This document shows, piece after piece, positions 32,757 to 41,013 of a stretch of 64,000 bases of DNA. Source of the stretch: Chitinophagaceae bacterium. GTDB taxonomy: Bacteria > Bacteroidota > Bacteroidia > Chitinophagales > Chitinophagaceae. The position numbers and the translations under genes are program-made. The notes below the pieces were generated by a model. The model saw only the letters and a list, made by a program, of their open reading frames with translations, did no database searches and was not told where the DNA came from. The DNA is taken from NCBI GenBank assembly GCA_017882265.1, contig JADGPW010000109.1, positions 20,697 through 84,696 of the forward strand. Reading direction: 5' to 3'. Every line of letters begins with the position of its first letter. Within the stretch, counting starts at the first letter, position 1.

Positions 32757-32850
32757 GAGTATCGAATATTGAACAGGGAACGATGATTGATGAAGTAGTT
32801 CAGGGTGGCCTGATTCGATAATCGTTATTCTATGTTCGTTATTCATTATT
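32757..32850. repeat. Facing heptamer arrays filling the nuoL-nuoM gap
   Basis: Six units of GANTATT/GAACNNN type at 32757-32798 and five units of CGTTATT type at 32816-32850 in the opposite orientation, both in strict 7-base register, separated by 17 bases. Together they take up almost the whole gap inside the operon. Confidence 0.75.
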
Positions 32851-32854
32851 ATTT

Positions 32855-34795
32855 TTATTTCCATATATAAATAAACAGGGCTGCCAGTACAATAACACCG
32901 GTTAAAAAATAAATAGCATATTGCTGTACTTTTCCTGATTGTACTTTTTTTATTCCTTCTGAAGCCGCCTGGATGCTGGTACCGGTCAGGTTGACCAATC
33001 CATCAACCACATTCCGGTCAAACCAGGCAGCGGGTCTTGCGATGAGATTGAATATGATTTTCTTTGTTATAAACAGGTAGATTTCATCAATATAAAATTT
33101 ATGGTAAGCTGCTTTATAGAAACCGCCCAATGATGCCGCTAACCTGGCGGATCTGTTATTTTGTTTTTTGTATAACCACAGGGCGGCCATGATACCGGTA
33201 AGGCCCAGGGCCACCGGCGCAATGGAAAAAACTAAATTGATTTTTGAAACCAGTGGTTTTCCGTCAATGCTTACAAATTCGCCAAATGGGATAAAGCCTG
33301 CTGCCGCCGCCCCCACTCCTAATAATACCAGGGGTAACATCATGGCAAAACCACCTTCCTTGCCCGCCGTAGCTTTAGCGAAGGTGGGCGTCTCTTTATT
33401 CCAGAAAATACTAAAATATAAACGGAACATATAAAAGGCGGTTAGACCGGATGTAATTAATGCGATCCAGTAAACGGCCATATTGTTCTGATAAGCCGCG
33501 TGAAGAATTTCCTCTTTGCTGAAAAAACCTGCAAAGGGCGGAATACCTGCAATAGCAAGACAGGCAATTAAGAAAGTAATATGTGTAATGGGCAAATACT
33601 TTCTCAGGCCACCCATATCTTTTATATCATTACTATGTACATAATGAATAACAGCTCCTGCCCCGAGGAAGAGCAATGCTTTGAACATCGCATGGGTAAA
33701 TAAATGGAACATAGAGGCCGTATACCCAGATCCTGCTTCACCACCATATTTTGAAACACCCAATGCAAACATCATAAAACCGATCTGCGACATGGTAGAA
33801 TAAGCCAGTACTCTTTTTATATCTGTCTGGGTACATGCAATGACAGCAGCCAGGATAGCTGACAGGGCACCTACCCAGCCGACTATTTCCAATACTCCCG
33901 GCGTAGTAATGGAAAATACGGGGAATAATCTGGCCACCAGGTAAACGCCGGCAACGACCATGGTAGCGGCATGTATCAGTGCAGAAACCGGGGTTGGACC
34001 TTCCATCGCATCAGGCAACCAGATATGCAGCGGGAACATGGCGCTTTTTCCGGCGCCACCAATGAATACCAGGGCTGCGCCCCATGTCAATGCACTGGCG
34101 CCAAGGAATGAATAAGCTGTGGCTGTTTTTACGACATTGGATTCGGGGGAAGTTAAGCGTTGAATAAGTGTACCAATATCCAATGTTCCTGCACTATAAG
34201 ATAATACTAATATGCCGATCAAAAAACCAAGGTCAGCAAAACGGGTCACAATAAATGCTTTTTTACAGGCGGCTACGGCACTTGGTTTATCGTAATAAAA
34301 ACCGATCAATAAAAAGGAGGAGACACCAACCCCTTCCCAGAAAATATACATCTGGAAAATATTAGATGCCAATACCAGCCCCAGCATCGAGAAAGTAAAC
34401 AATCCAAGAAATGAATAATAAGTGGAAAAACGCTTTTCCCCTTTCATATAGCCGAGGCTATAGATGTGTACCATCAGCGAAATAAAAGTCACCACCACCA
34501 GCATCATCACGGAGATCGGGTCGATAATAATCCCCATATCAATCGAGACCCCTTTGTAAAATTCAAGCCAGGTTAATTGCAGCAAAACAAATTTCTGGTA
34601 AACTCCATCCACTTTACCATATACAAAAAAATATTCATAGGCTGTGTACAAGGCGAGGATGGTAGCTGCCAGCAAGAGGGCAGTTCCGATAAGACCAGCA
34701 CTTTTCTTAAACAATTTTTGGCCAAATAAGCCCAGCAATAAAAACCCGGCAAGCGGTAATAAAGGGATCAGTGCTATGGTGGTGGCATTAGGCAT
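32855..34795 (-). CDS. nuoL: NADH-quinone oxidoreductase subunit L
   Basis: A 646-residue antiporter-like subunit with the long lateral helix at the C-terminus. Conserved runs: YMIFWEGVGVSSFLLIGFYY type (here MYIFWEGVGVSSFLLIG), AGKSAMFPLHIWLPDAMEGP, TPVSALIHAATMVVAGVYLV and STMSQIGFMMFALG. It is somewhat longer than E. coli NuoL (613). An insertion near residues 469-479 (TPTFAKATAGKEG) comes from a dispersed palindromic repeat that has entered the gene in frame, in a loop before the last helices. It begins 6 bases after nuoK. Confidence 0.94.
   Translation of the reverse strand: MPNATTIALIPLLPLAGFLLLGLFGQKLFKKSAGLIGTALLLAATILALYTAYEYFFVYGKVDGVYQKFVLLQLTWLEFYKGVSIDMGIIIDPISVMMLVVVTFISLMVHIYSLGYMKGEKRFSTYYSFLGLFTFSMLGLVLASNIFQMYIFWEGVGVSSFLLIGFYYDKPSAVAACKKAFIVTRFADLGFLIGILVLSYSAGTLDIGTLIQRLTSPESNVVKTATAYSFLGASALTWGAALVFIGGAGKSAMFPLHIWLPDAMEGPTPVSALIHAATMVVAGVYLVARLFPVFSITTPGVLEIVGWVGALSAILAAVIACTQTDIKRVLAYSTMSQIGFMMFALGVSKYGGEAGSGYTASMFHLFTHAMFKALLFLGAGAVIHYVHSNDIKDMGGLRKYLPITHITFLIACLAIAGIPPFAGFFSKEEILHAAYQNNMAVYWIALITSGLTAFYMFRLYFSIFWNKETPTFAKATAGKEGGFAMMLPLVLLGVGAAAAGFIPFGEFVSIDGKPLVSKINLVFSIAPVALGLTGIMAALWLYKKQNNRSARLAASLGGFYKAAYHKFYIDEIYLFITKKIIFNLIARPAAWFDRNVVDGLVNLTGTSIQAASEGIKKVQSGKVQQYAIYFLTGVIVLAALFIYIWK
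33361..33390 (-). repeat. Palindromic repeat inserted in frame in nuoL
   Basis: Arms 33362-33368 and 33383-33389 pair with one mismatch around AGCTTTAGCG. It encodes TFAKATAGK, a sequence unlike any expected NuoL segment; similar translated repeats are seen elsewhere in bacteria (recollection, not searched). Confidence 0.6.
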
Positions 34796-34801
34796 AGTTG
34801 T

Positions 34802-35116
34802 TTAATACTTTAGGTCTTCCGCATTCCCTACATCGATCGATTGGTGACTCCGGTATAAATTGATAATAATAGCTATGGCCAAAGCTGCTTCAGCGGCGGC
34901 AATAGCTATGATAAACACGGTAAAGAACAGCCCGTCCATTTTTTGCGGCCATAGGTATTTATTGAAAGCAATGAAATTCAGGTTCACACTGTTCAATATA
35001 AGTTCTATACTCATAAGCATCGTAATAAGATTTCTACGGGTAAGAAAGCCGTACACACCAATAAAGAACAGGGCGGCGCTGATGAATAGTATATGGTATA
35101 GTCCGGGTGCCAGCAT
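34802..35116 (-). CDS. nuoK: NADH-quinone oxidoreductase subunit K
   Basis: A 104-residue three-helix subunit of the membrane arm. Helix 2 carries the conserved glutamate in LITMLMSIELILNSVNLNFI and helix 3 the second one in FIIAIAAAEAALAIAIIINL; both take part in proton transfer. Length matches the family (about 100). It lies between nuoJ (110 bases upstream) and nuoL (5 bases downstream). The spacer toward nuoJ is A/T-rich with weak 7-base periodicity. Confidence 0.95.
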   Translation of the reverse strand: MLAPGLYHILFISAALFFIGVYGFLTRRNLITMLMSIELILNSVNLNFIAFNKYLWPQKMDGLFFTVFIIAIAAAEAALAIAIIINLYRSHQSIDVGNAEDLKY

Positions 35117-35226
35117 AATTATTACCGAAAAACGAATAAGGGAAAATAAATTTTGAACAGAGTCCGGTTATTCACTTTCATTTTTATTATTTTTCTTTAC
35201 TTCATTAAGTTCTTTTTTGTACTGTT

Positions 35227-35787
35227 TTATTCCTTTCCCGTGTGATCAGGTGAGGATGTTCCTGGTTCATTATCCGTTATTTTCTTTTCTTTCATGGCAA
35301 TTACAATGCAGCCAATCATCGCTGCCAGTAATAACATACTCACCACTTCAAAGGGTAAAGCATAGCCCTCATCATTCATACTAAGCATTTTTTGTCCGAT
35401 AGCGGCTACACTTACAGGTACCCCGGTTTCCGCGGGTTCATAAAATGCATGTTGATAAACCTGGATAATAGTGAGTCCAAAGCCACAAAACACAGCTAAT
35501 GCTGCAAAAAGCTTCCGACCGATCTTTTGTTTTTGTAATTTTTCCCCGGCCTGCTGGGTCAGGAATATGGAGAAAATGATCAGCACCACAATGCCTCCTA
35601 CATATACCACCACCTGTACAGCGGCTATAAACTGGTAATTAAGCCAGAAATAAAGACCGGCAATACCGATTAAAGTAAACAGCAGGTAAATAGCTGCACG
35701 GAAGATCTGGCGGGTTGACACCGATAACACCCCATTGACAAGAGTAAGAGCCGCTAATAAATAAAATATGACAGTTGAACCGTTCAT
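35227..35787 (-). CDS. nuoJ: NADH-quinone oxidoreductase subunit J
   Basis: A 186-residue five-helix subunit. The pi-bulge-bearing helix and following region appear as LLFTLIGIAGLYFWLNYQFI and VVVYVGGIVVLIIFSIFLT, and the last helix as FEVVSMLLLAAMIGCIVIAM. The ATG at 35787 overlaps the last base of nuoI, so translation is coupled. The C-terminal tail (KKITDNEPGTSSPDHTGKE) is hydrophilic. Together with nuoK and nuoH it forms the proton path next to the quinone chamber. Confidence 0.93.
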   Translation of the reverse strand: MNGSTVIFYLLAALTLVNGVLSVSTRQIFRAAIYLLFTLIGIAGLYFWLNYQFIAAVQVVVYVGGIVVLIIFSIFLTQQAGEKLQKQKIGRKLFAALAVFCGFGLTIIQVYQHAFYEPAETGVPVSVAAIGQKMLSMNDEGYALPFEVVSMLLLAAMIGCIVIAMKEKKITDNEPGTSSPDHTGKE

Positions 35788-36263
35788 TATTCTACTCCTT
35801 CTTTGATTTTTGATCCCGGTTTATTCAGAATTTTAGTCAACTCGCTTCTGTCAAATACACTGTGTTCAAAAGTTTGCGCCATTTTGATAGCATCGGTTGG
35901 GCAAGCGATGATACACAGGTTACACATCGTACAAAGCTCCAGGTGATATACAAACTTATCAATGGCTTTTTTCTTTTTCCCATCAGGGGTGATATCAAAT
36001 TTGGTGATGATCTTGATCGTGGCGTTAGGACAGGCAAGCTCACAGGCGGTACACCCGGTGCAGAGGTGTTCATTGTTCTCATCATGGAGCATCACTACTT
36101 CACCTTTAAACCGTTCCGGGAGATGTAATGTATCCTTATTGTCAGGATATTGCTGGGTAATGATCTCTTTATGATGGGTGAAATAATAACCTGTTCTTCG
36201 CATACCTTTCAGCAACGATCGCACCGCATTCCAAACATCTTTTATATATTTTACAATAAACAT
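35787..36263 (-). CDS. nuoI: NADH-quinone oxidoreductase subunit I (8Fe ferredoxin)
   Basis: A 158-residue peripheral subunit with two [4Fe-4S] clusters (N6a, N6b): CTGCTACELACPNATIKI near residue 67 and CTMCNLCIIACPTDAIKM near 110. An N-terminal amphipathic helix anchors it. In canonical complex I it passes electrons from the NuoG chain to NuoB. Since nuoG is missing here, this subunit would be the natural docking site for an external donor such as ferredoxin. It begins 3 bases after nuoH ends. Confidence 0.94.
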   Translation of the reverse strand: MFIVKYIKDVWNAVRSLLKGMRRTGYYFTHHKEIITQQYPDNKDTLHLPERFKGEVVMLHDENNEHLCTGCTACELACPNATIKIITKFDITPDGKKKKAIDKFVYHLELCTMCNLCIIACPTDAIKMAQTFEHSVFDRSELTKILNKPGSKIKEGVE

Positions 36264-36266
36264 AAT

Positions 36267-37343
36267 TTAAAAATGCCATTTTAATATCGCCATGGCTGTT
36301 ACCAGTAATAAATTGACCATACTTATGGGTAATAAATATTTCCATTCCAGGTTGAGCAACTGGTCGATCCTTAAACGCGGGAAAGTCCATCTGAACCACA
36401 TAATGACGAATATCAGGAAGAAGGTTTTTCCAAAGAACCATAAGCTGGAAGGGATATAATCCATCACATGATTGAACCCTGCCCAATGACCAATGTGAAA
36501 AGGCATCCAACCGCCCAGGAATAAAGTAGCTCCTATCGCGCAAACAATAAATACATTCACATACTCCGCAAGGAAGAATAAAGCGAATTTCATTCCCGAA
36601 TATTCAGTATGGAAGCCAGCGGTAAGTTCTGATTCAGCTTCTGCAAGGTCAAAAGGCGCCCGGTTGGTCTCAGCTGTTACTGCGATAATAAAGGTGACAA
36701 AAGCGATGACAGCAGGAATATGTCCTTTGAATATCCACCAGCCATCGGCCTGCGATTGTATAATATCAGAAACTCTGAGACTCCCTGTCAGCACGACAAT
36801 AGATAAAACAGATAGGCCGGCAGATAATTCATAGCTGACGATCTGTGCCCCACTACGCATGGCACCCATGAGAGAGTATTTATTATTACTCGCCCAGCCG
36901 GCCATTAATATGCTGATGACCATCATGGATGAAATTGCAGATACATACAGTACCCCGATATTCAGATCCCATAACTGAAAATCTTTGGCAAAAGCGATGG
37001 GCGCCATCAGCAGCATGGCTACAATCATGGCAATAAAAGGAGCCAGGTTGAATAAAAGTTTATCGGCTCCGGTAGGAGTTAATCCTTCTTTCACCAATAA
37101 TTTCAATGTATCGGCTAATGACTGAAACATTCCTTTCGGGCCTACCCGGTTGGGGCCGAGCCGTATCTGCATCCAGGCTGACACTTTTCTTTCCATGATC
37201 ACCAGCACCAATCCCAGGCCGGCGAATAAACCAATGACGGCAACGCCGGCAATCACCATTTCAATAATGATGGTCAATGTCGGGTTGAAGGTTTGGCTCA
37301 ACCATTCATGTATACTATTTGATATTCCTGAAAAACTCCACAT
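36267..37343 (-). CDS. nuoH: NADH-quinone oxidoreductase subunit H
   Basis: A 358-residue eight-helix subunit forming much of the quinone chamber. Conserved runs: VIMERKVSAWMQIRLGPNRV, GPKGMFQSLADTLKLLVKEG, ETNRAPFDLAEAESELTAGF and a C-terminal MWFRWTFPRLRIDQLLNLEW. The acidic E-channel residues are present. It directly follows nuoD in the operon, separated by only 62 bases, where nuoE, nuoF and nuoG would be expected. A CCCCTAAAGGGG-core element ends one base before its ATG. Confidence 0.95.
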   Translation of the reverse strand: MWSFSGISNSIHEWLSQTFNPTLTIIIEMVIAGVAVIGLFAGLGLVLVIMERKVSAWMQIRLGPNRVGPKGMFQSLADTLKLLVKEGLTPTGADKLLFNLAPFIAMIVAMLLMAPIAFAKDFQLWDLNIGVLYVSAISSMMVISILMAGWASNNKYSLMGAMRSGAQIVSYELSAGLSVLSIVVLTGSLRVSDIIQSQADGWWIFKGHIPAVIAFVTFIIAVTAETNRAPFDLAEAESELTAGFHTEYSGMKFALFFLAEYVNVFIVCAIGATLFLGGWMPFHIGHWAGFNHVMDYIPSSLWFFGKTFFLIFVIMWFRWTFPRLRIDQLLNLEWKYLLPISMVNLLLVTAMAILKWHF

Positions 37344-37344
37344 A

Positions 37345-37366
37345 CCCCCAGCCCCTAAAGGGGAGT
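37345..37366 (-). repeat. CCCCTAAAGGGG-core element abutting the nuoH start
   Basis: Same element as at the mazG 3' end, here in the short nuoD-nuoH gap. Read toward nuoH it runs CTCCCC-TTTA-GGGG-CTGGGGG, then one T, then ATG. It sits exactly where nuoEFG are absent. Confidence 0.8.
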
Positions 37367-37405
37367 TTGATCTTTATTGTTATTAAAACTTATTATCAAT
37401 CGTCA

Positions 37406-38542
37406 TCATCTGTCAATATCGGGTATTACCAGATCCAATGTTCCCATCATAGCTACCAGGTCACCCAGTTTACTACCCCTGGCGATATGGTCCAGTACAG
37501 AAAGATTTGAAAATCCCGGCGAACGGAATTTAATTCTGTAAGGTGTTGTTCCATTTTCACTCACGATATAAACACCGAGTTCTCCACGGGCTGTTTCCAC
37601 CCTCGAATAATATTCTCCTTTGGGTAATTTTAATACGGCTTTTGTTTTTGCCTGGAAATCTCCTTCAGGTATATTATCTATCAATTGTTCAATAATGCGA
37701 ATAGATTGCTGCATTTCCCCGATCCGGATCATGTAACGGGCAAATGAATCACCGGCGGATTCCAGCACTTCATCGAACTCCAGCTTATCATATATCTCAT
37801 AGGGATAAAGTTTCCGGATATCACTGCTTACACCACTACCTCGTGCCGTAGGGCCGGTGCAACCATAAGAAACAGCATCTTCGGGTGATAAATAACCAAT
37901 CCCTTTCATCCTGTTCTGGAAAATGATATTCCCGGTAACCAACTCATCGTATTCATGGATCTTACGTTTATAGAGCTGAATAAACTCTTTTGTTTTTTTC
38001 TGGAAGTCCGGGTGAAGATCTGCCATGACGCCTCCCGGTACGATATAGTTCATGGTCAGCCTGGCCCCGCAGGTATCCTCCATGATGTCATTGATTGTCT
38101 CTCTTTCCCGAAATGCATGGAAGAACGGCGTAAAAGCACCCAGGTCCATCGCCATAGCGCCCCACCAAAGTTCATGCGATGCAATTCTGGTCAGTTCATC
38201 CATTAGGATCCTTATGACCTGCGCTCGTGGAGGTATTTCCACCTGTAAACCTTTTTCTACACATAAAGCACAAGCATGGTTATTGATATGCGCGGATAAA
38301 TAATCCATCCGACTGGTCACATAAATGAATTGCCGGTAAGAGAGGCTCTCACACATTTTTTCAATGGAGCGGTGGATATAACCTAAATGAGGCTCTACTT
38401 TTTTTATCGTTTCCCCATTCAAGGTAATCACAAGATGCAGCACTCCATGTGTCGCCGGATGTTGCGGACCCACATTGATGACCATATCACCCTCTATTCC
38501 TGGTTGCGAAGCATCTTTGATTATTTCTGTTTGCCTGTACAT
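37406..38542 (-). CDS. nuoD: NADH-quinone oxidoreductase subunit D
   Basis: A 378-residue subunit related to the hydrogenase large subunit, lining the quinone site. The signature VGPQHPATHGVLHLVITLNG (with the quinone-site histidines), YLSAHINNHACALCVEKGLQ, VPGGVMADLHPDFQKKT and a C-terminal MMGTLDLVIPDIDR are visible. It is separate from nuoC, unlike the NuoCD fusion of some Bacteroidota and enterobacteria. It is encoded 20 bases after nuoC. Confidence 0.96.
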   Translation of the reverse strand: MYRQTEIIKDASQPGIEGDMVINVGPQHPATHGVLHLVITLNGETIKKVEPHLGYIHRSIEKMCESLSYRQFIYVTSRMDYLSAHINNHACALCVEKGLQVEIPPRAQVIRILMDELTRIASHELWWGAMAMDLGAFTPFFHAFRERETINDIMEDTCGARLTMNYIVPGGVMADLHPDFQKKTKEFIQLYKRKIHEYDELVTGNIIFQNRMKGIGYLSPEDAVSYGCTGPTARGSGVSSDIRKLYPYEIYDKLEFDEVLESAGDSFARYMIRIGEMQQSIRIIEQLIDNIPEGDFQAKTKAVLKLPKGEYYSRVETARGELGVYIVSENGTTPYRIKFRSPGFSNLSVLDHIARGSKLGDLVAMMGTLDLVIPDIDR

Positions 38543-38562
38543 TGAGTATTCAATTGCTATAC

Positions 38563-39021
38563 TTACAACTTTACCATGTTGATCGGGTCTTCAAAATCTT
38601 TTCTCATAGGGTTCTTTCCTTCCCATCCGTCCGGAAGTATCAGCAATCGCAGATCCGGGTGGTTTAGAAAATTCACCCCAAACATTTCATACACTTCTCT
38701 TTCATGAAAGTCAGCCGTTTTCCATATCCCCGATACGGATTCAATTTGAGGGTTGTTCCTGTCAAGCTTTGATTTAACGACAAGGTTGTGCCGAAATGCT
38801 GTCGACGATAAATGATACACCATTGTCAGGTGCGTCTTCCAGTCAATACAGGTCAGGCAAAACAGATAATCAAATAATAGGGAAGCATCATTGCGTAATT
38901 GCTGCGCCTGGGCTAACCAGTCTTCTGGCGCCATAGTTATATTGAGCCATTCTCCCCCTTCTTCCACGGGAGCGGAAGGGAATAATTCACCCATCTTTAT
39001 TTTTAATTCTACTTTTGTCAT
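38563..39021 (-). CDS. nuoC: NADH-quinone oxidoreductase subunit C
   Basis: A 152-residue peripheral subunit with no cofactor. The family signature is seen in SVSGIWKTADFHEREVYEMF followed by GVNFLNHPDLRLLILPDGWE and the C-terminal GKNPMRKDFEDP. It packs against NuoD. It is shorter at the N-terminus than some homologues. Spacing of 23 bases to nuoB. Confidence 0.93.
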   Translation of the reverse strand: MTKVELKIKMGELFPSAPVEEGGEWLNITMAPEDWLAQAQQLRNDASLLFDYLFCLTCIDWKTHLTMVYHLSSTAFRHNLVVKSKLDRNNPQIESVSGIWKTADFHEREVYEMFGVNFLNHPDLRLLILPDGWEGKNPMRKDFEDPINMVKL

Positions 39022-39044
39022 TAATTCATCGCCATTATAAAATG

Positions 39045-39647
39045 CTATTCACTCCCCTCCACCTGCTTGGGGATTCTTATTTGTTCCCTGGTCAGCCCGC
39101 TTTTTATTTTTTGCTGCAGGGTGATTAATGCATGTAATAAAGCTTCCGGACGTGGGGGACAACCGGCTATATATACATCAACGGGTATCACATGGTCTGC
39201 ACCTTTTATTACTGAATAGGTGTTATAAAAAAAGGGGCCTCCACTGATGGCACAGGCTCCCATAGCAATGACATATTTGGGATCGGCCATCTGGTCATAT
39301 AATCTTTTTAATACCGGTCCCATTTTATTGACGATGGTACCCGCGATAATAATAACATCTGCTTGCCTGGGAGTAGCTCTCGCCACTTCAAAACCAAACC
39401 TGGAGAAATCATATTTCGCGGAAGCAACCGCCATCATTTCAATACCGCAACAGCTGGTAGCAAATGTCAGGGGCCATAAGGAGTTGGATCTTGCCCAGTT
39501 GATAATATTATCCAGTTTACTCAAAACGATCCCGCCACCGGGTGTTTCATGAATTTGCCCGGGAAAAGAAGCTTTCTTTGCTTCTACTCCTCCAGCCGTC
39601 GAAATGACTTTCGTGGAGCTATTTAATATGTTTTTTTCTTCACTCAT
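39045..39647 (-). CDS. nuoB: NADH-quinone oxidoreductase subunit B (N2 cluster)
   Basis: A 200-residue subunit carrying cluster N2, the last Fe-S centre before quinone. All four ligands are in place: the tandem pair in FATSCCGIEMMAVAS, the single Cys in IAMGACAISGGPFFYNTYSV and the last in YIAGCPPRPEALLHALI. The basic N-terminal extension (about 45 residues) is variable in the family. Intact N2 means the enzyme should be functional on the quinone side despite absence of nuoEFG. Confidence 0.96.
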   Translation of the reverse strand: MSEEKNILNSSTKVISTAGGVEAKKASFPGQIHETPGGGIVLSKLDNIINWARSNSLWPLTFATSCCGIEMMAVASAKYDFSRFGFEVARATPRQADVIIIAGTIVNKMGPVLKRLYDQMADPKYVIAMGACAISGGPFFYNTYSVIKGADHVIPVDVYIAGCPPRPEALLHALITLQQKIKSGLTREQIRIPKQVEGSE

Positions 39648-39683
39648 TTAATATTTCAGATTGCATTTTAGCGTGTTATTAAA

Positions 39684-39699
39684 TTCCCCATTTGGGGAA
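39684..39699. repeat. TTCCCC-ATTT-GGGGAA palindrome in the nuoA-nuoB gap
   Basis: Perfect 6-base arms around a 4-base loop, between the nuoA stop and the nuoB start. It looks like a variant of the CCCC/GGGG-core elements found elsewhere in this window. Confidence 0.6.
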
Positions 39700-39705
39700 C
39701 AGGGA

Positions 39706-40056
39706 TTACATCCATTTCAATGCGCCTTTTTTATGAGCATAAAGGAATCCCATAAACAGGATAAAGAAAAAAATGACAATTTCAATAAAAGCTACCCAAC
39801 CCACGTTTTTAGCCACCACGGCCCATGGATACAGGAAAACAAGTTCCACATCAAAGATCAGGAAGAGGAGGGCAAATAAATAATAGCCAACATTTAATTG
39901 TATCCAGGTTTCTCCCTGTGTGGGGATACCACATTCGTAAGGTTCCCCTTTTTGCTTATTGGTGGTGGGTTTTAACACAAACCTGGCAACCAGTATGGCA
40001 ATTCCTGAGAAAGCAATAGCAGCGATAATCAGAACAATAAGCGATGATGCCCCCAT
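39706..40056 (-). CDS. nuoA: NADH-quinone oxidoreductase subunit A
   Basis: A 116-residue three-helix subunit. Conserved loop and helix runs: KPTTNKQKGEPYECGIPTQG with the loop cysteine near the quinone site, and YYLFALLFLIFDVELVFLYP WAVV region. The ATG at 40056 (MGASSLIVLIIAAIAFS) is preferred over GTG two codons upstream. It is the first recognised nuo gene, preceded on the same strand by the FNR-type reductase gene after 111 bases. Confidence 0.94.
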   Translation of the reverse strand: MGASSLIVLIIAAIAFSGIAILVARFVLKPTTNKQKGEPYECGIPTQGETWIQLNVGYYLFALLFLIFDVELVFLYPWAVVAKNVGWVAFIEIVIFFFILFMGFLYAHKKGALKWM

Positions 40057-40167
40057 GACCACATTGGTTTGCGCGAATATAGTAACTATGCGTTAAACCC
40101 TGATATGACAGTTATCAACGGGTCTCCTGCTTTTTATCAAGCGGCAAATAGCAATGCCCGGATGATC

Positions 40168-40887
40168 TTATCCATATAACTCTAAATGGATCCATTTATT
40201 TTCATAGCCCATTTCCACTATTCTTTTTTGTGCCTCATCAATCATAAGCTTCCATCCACAAAGGAAAAATATGGCAGGCTGATGGTTAGCGCAAAGTTGC
40301 TGGTAAATCGGGTGAACATAGCCAAAATGTCCTTCCCAGTGTTGTCTTGAAAGAGTAGGGAGGAAGTGGAAATCTTTTATCTCATTTTGCAATGCATTGA
40401 TTTCATCATAGTAGAGCAAATCTTCCTTTTTCCTGCAGCCAAAGACCAGGTAAATATTTTTATGTGCGATTTCCTTATTCTTAATATGATGTACCATACT
40501 TCGGAAAGGGGCAATGCCGGTACCCGTACAGACCAGGAAAAGATCTTTATCCAGTTTTTCAGGTAACGTAAATACACCCTGTGGACCCCGGAATTTCAAC
40601 TCAGTACCGACTATCACCTGGTTAAAAAGATATTGTGTTCCGGCCCCGTGCTGGTTAAGTACTACGATCAGTTCAAAAATGGCTGACCCATCCGGCCAGG
40701 AAGATATAGAGTAACTTCTCAGGCGTTTATTAACTTTTTCACTTATGGGTAAATCAAGTGTTACAAATTGACCAGGCTGAAAATCAAAGGAAGCTAATTC
40801 GGAAACCTTAATCCAGAAACGACGGGTATTTGCTGTCTCGTTTTCTATCTTGATAATAGTGCCTGTCCGCCATGGTTGAAGAGCCAT
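40168..40887 (-). CDS. Ferredoxin-NAD(P)H reductase-type flavoprotein
   Basis: A 239-residue FNR-superfamily protein. FAD domain: QPGQFVTLDLPISEKVNKRL with RSYSISS (RxYS motif, near residue 77) and GAGTQYLF; NAD(P) domain: LFLVCTGTGIAPFRSMVHHI near 137, LVFGCRKKEDLLYYDE and the C-terminal FFLCGWKLMIDEAQKRIVEM. There is no 2Fe-2S domain, so it should exchange electrons with a separate ferredoxin or flavodoxin. It is the first gene of the leftward nuo operon, 111 bases before nuoA, suggesting a functional link to the complex I that lacks nuoEFG. That link is inference. Divergent from mfd. Confidence 0.88.
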   Translation of the reverse strand: MALQPWRTGTIIKIENETANTRRFWIKVSELASFDFQPGQFVTLDLPISEKVNKRLRSYSISSWPDGSAIFELIVVLNQHGAGTQYLFNQVIVGTELKFRGPQGVFTLPEKLDKDLFLVCTGTGIAPFRSMVHHIKNKEIAHKNIYLVFGCRKKEDLLYYDEINALQNEIKDFHFLPTLSRQHWEGHFGYVHPIYQQLCANHQPAIFFLCGWKLMIDEAQKRIVEMGYENKWIHLELYG

Positions 40888-40977
40888 TCGTAAGTGATTT
40901 TAATAAAGATAAAACCAATAATACACCTATATGTTCTGAAGTCCGGAAATTATTAACATCATTTTTTGAATAAGAAT

Positions 40978-40985
40978 TATCTTTG
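40978..40985 (+). promoter_or_regulatory. -7 element of mfd (TATCTTTG)
   Basis: Exact TAnnTTTG match 28 bases before the mfd ATG at 41014. Confidence 0.5.
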
Positions 40986-41013
40986 ACCGCCCGAATGAAT
41001 TTCGTTTGAAGGG

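Noticed and set aside
40995..41009. Four-codon leader peptide (MNFV) before mfd
   Set aside because: Too short to support without a conserved attenuator structure; no hairpin or codon bias seen.
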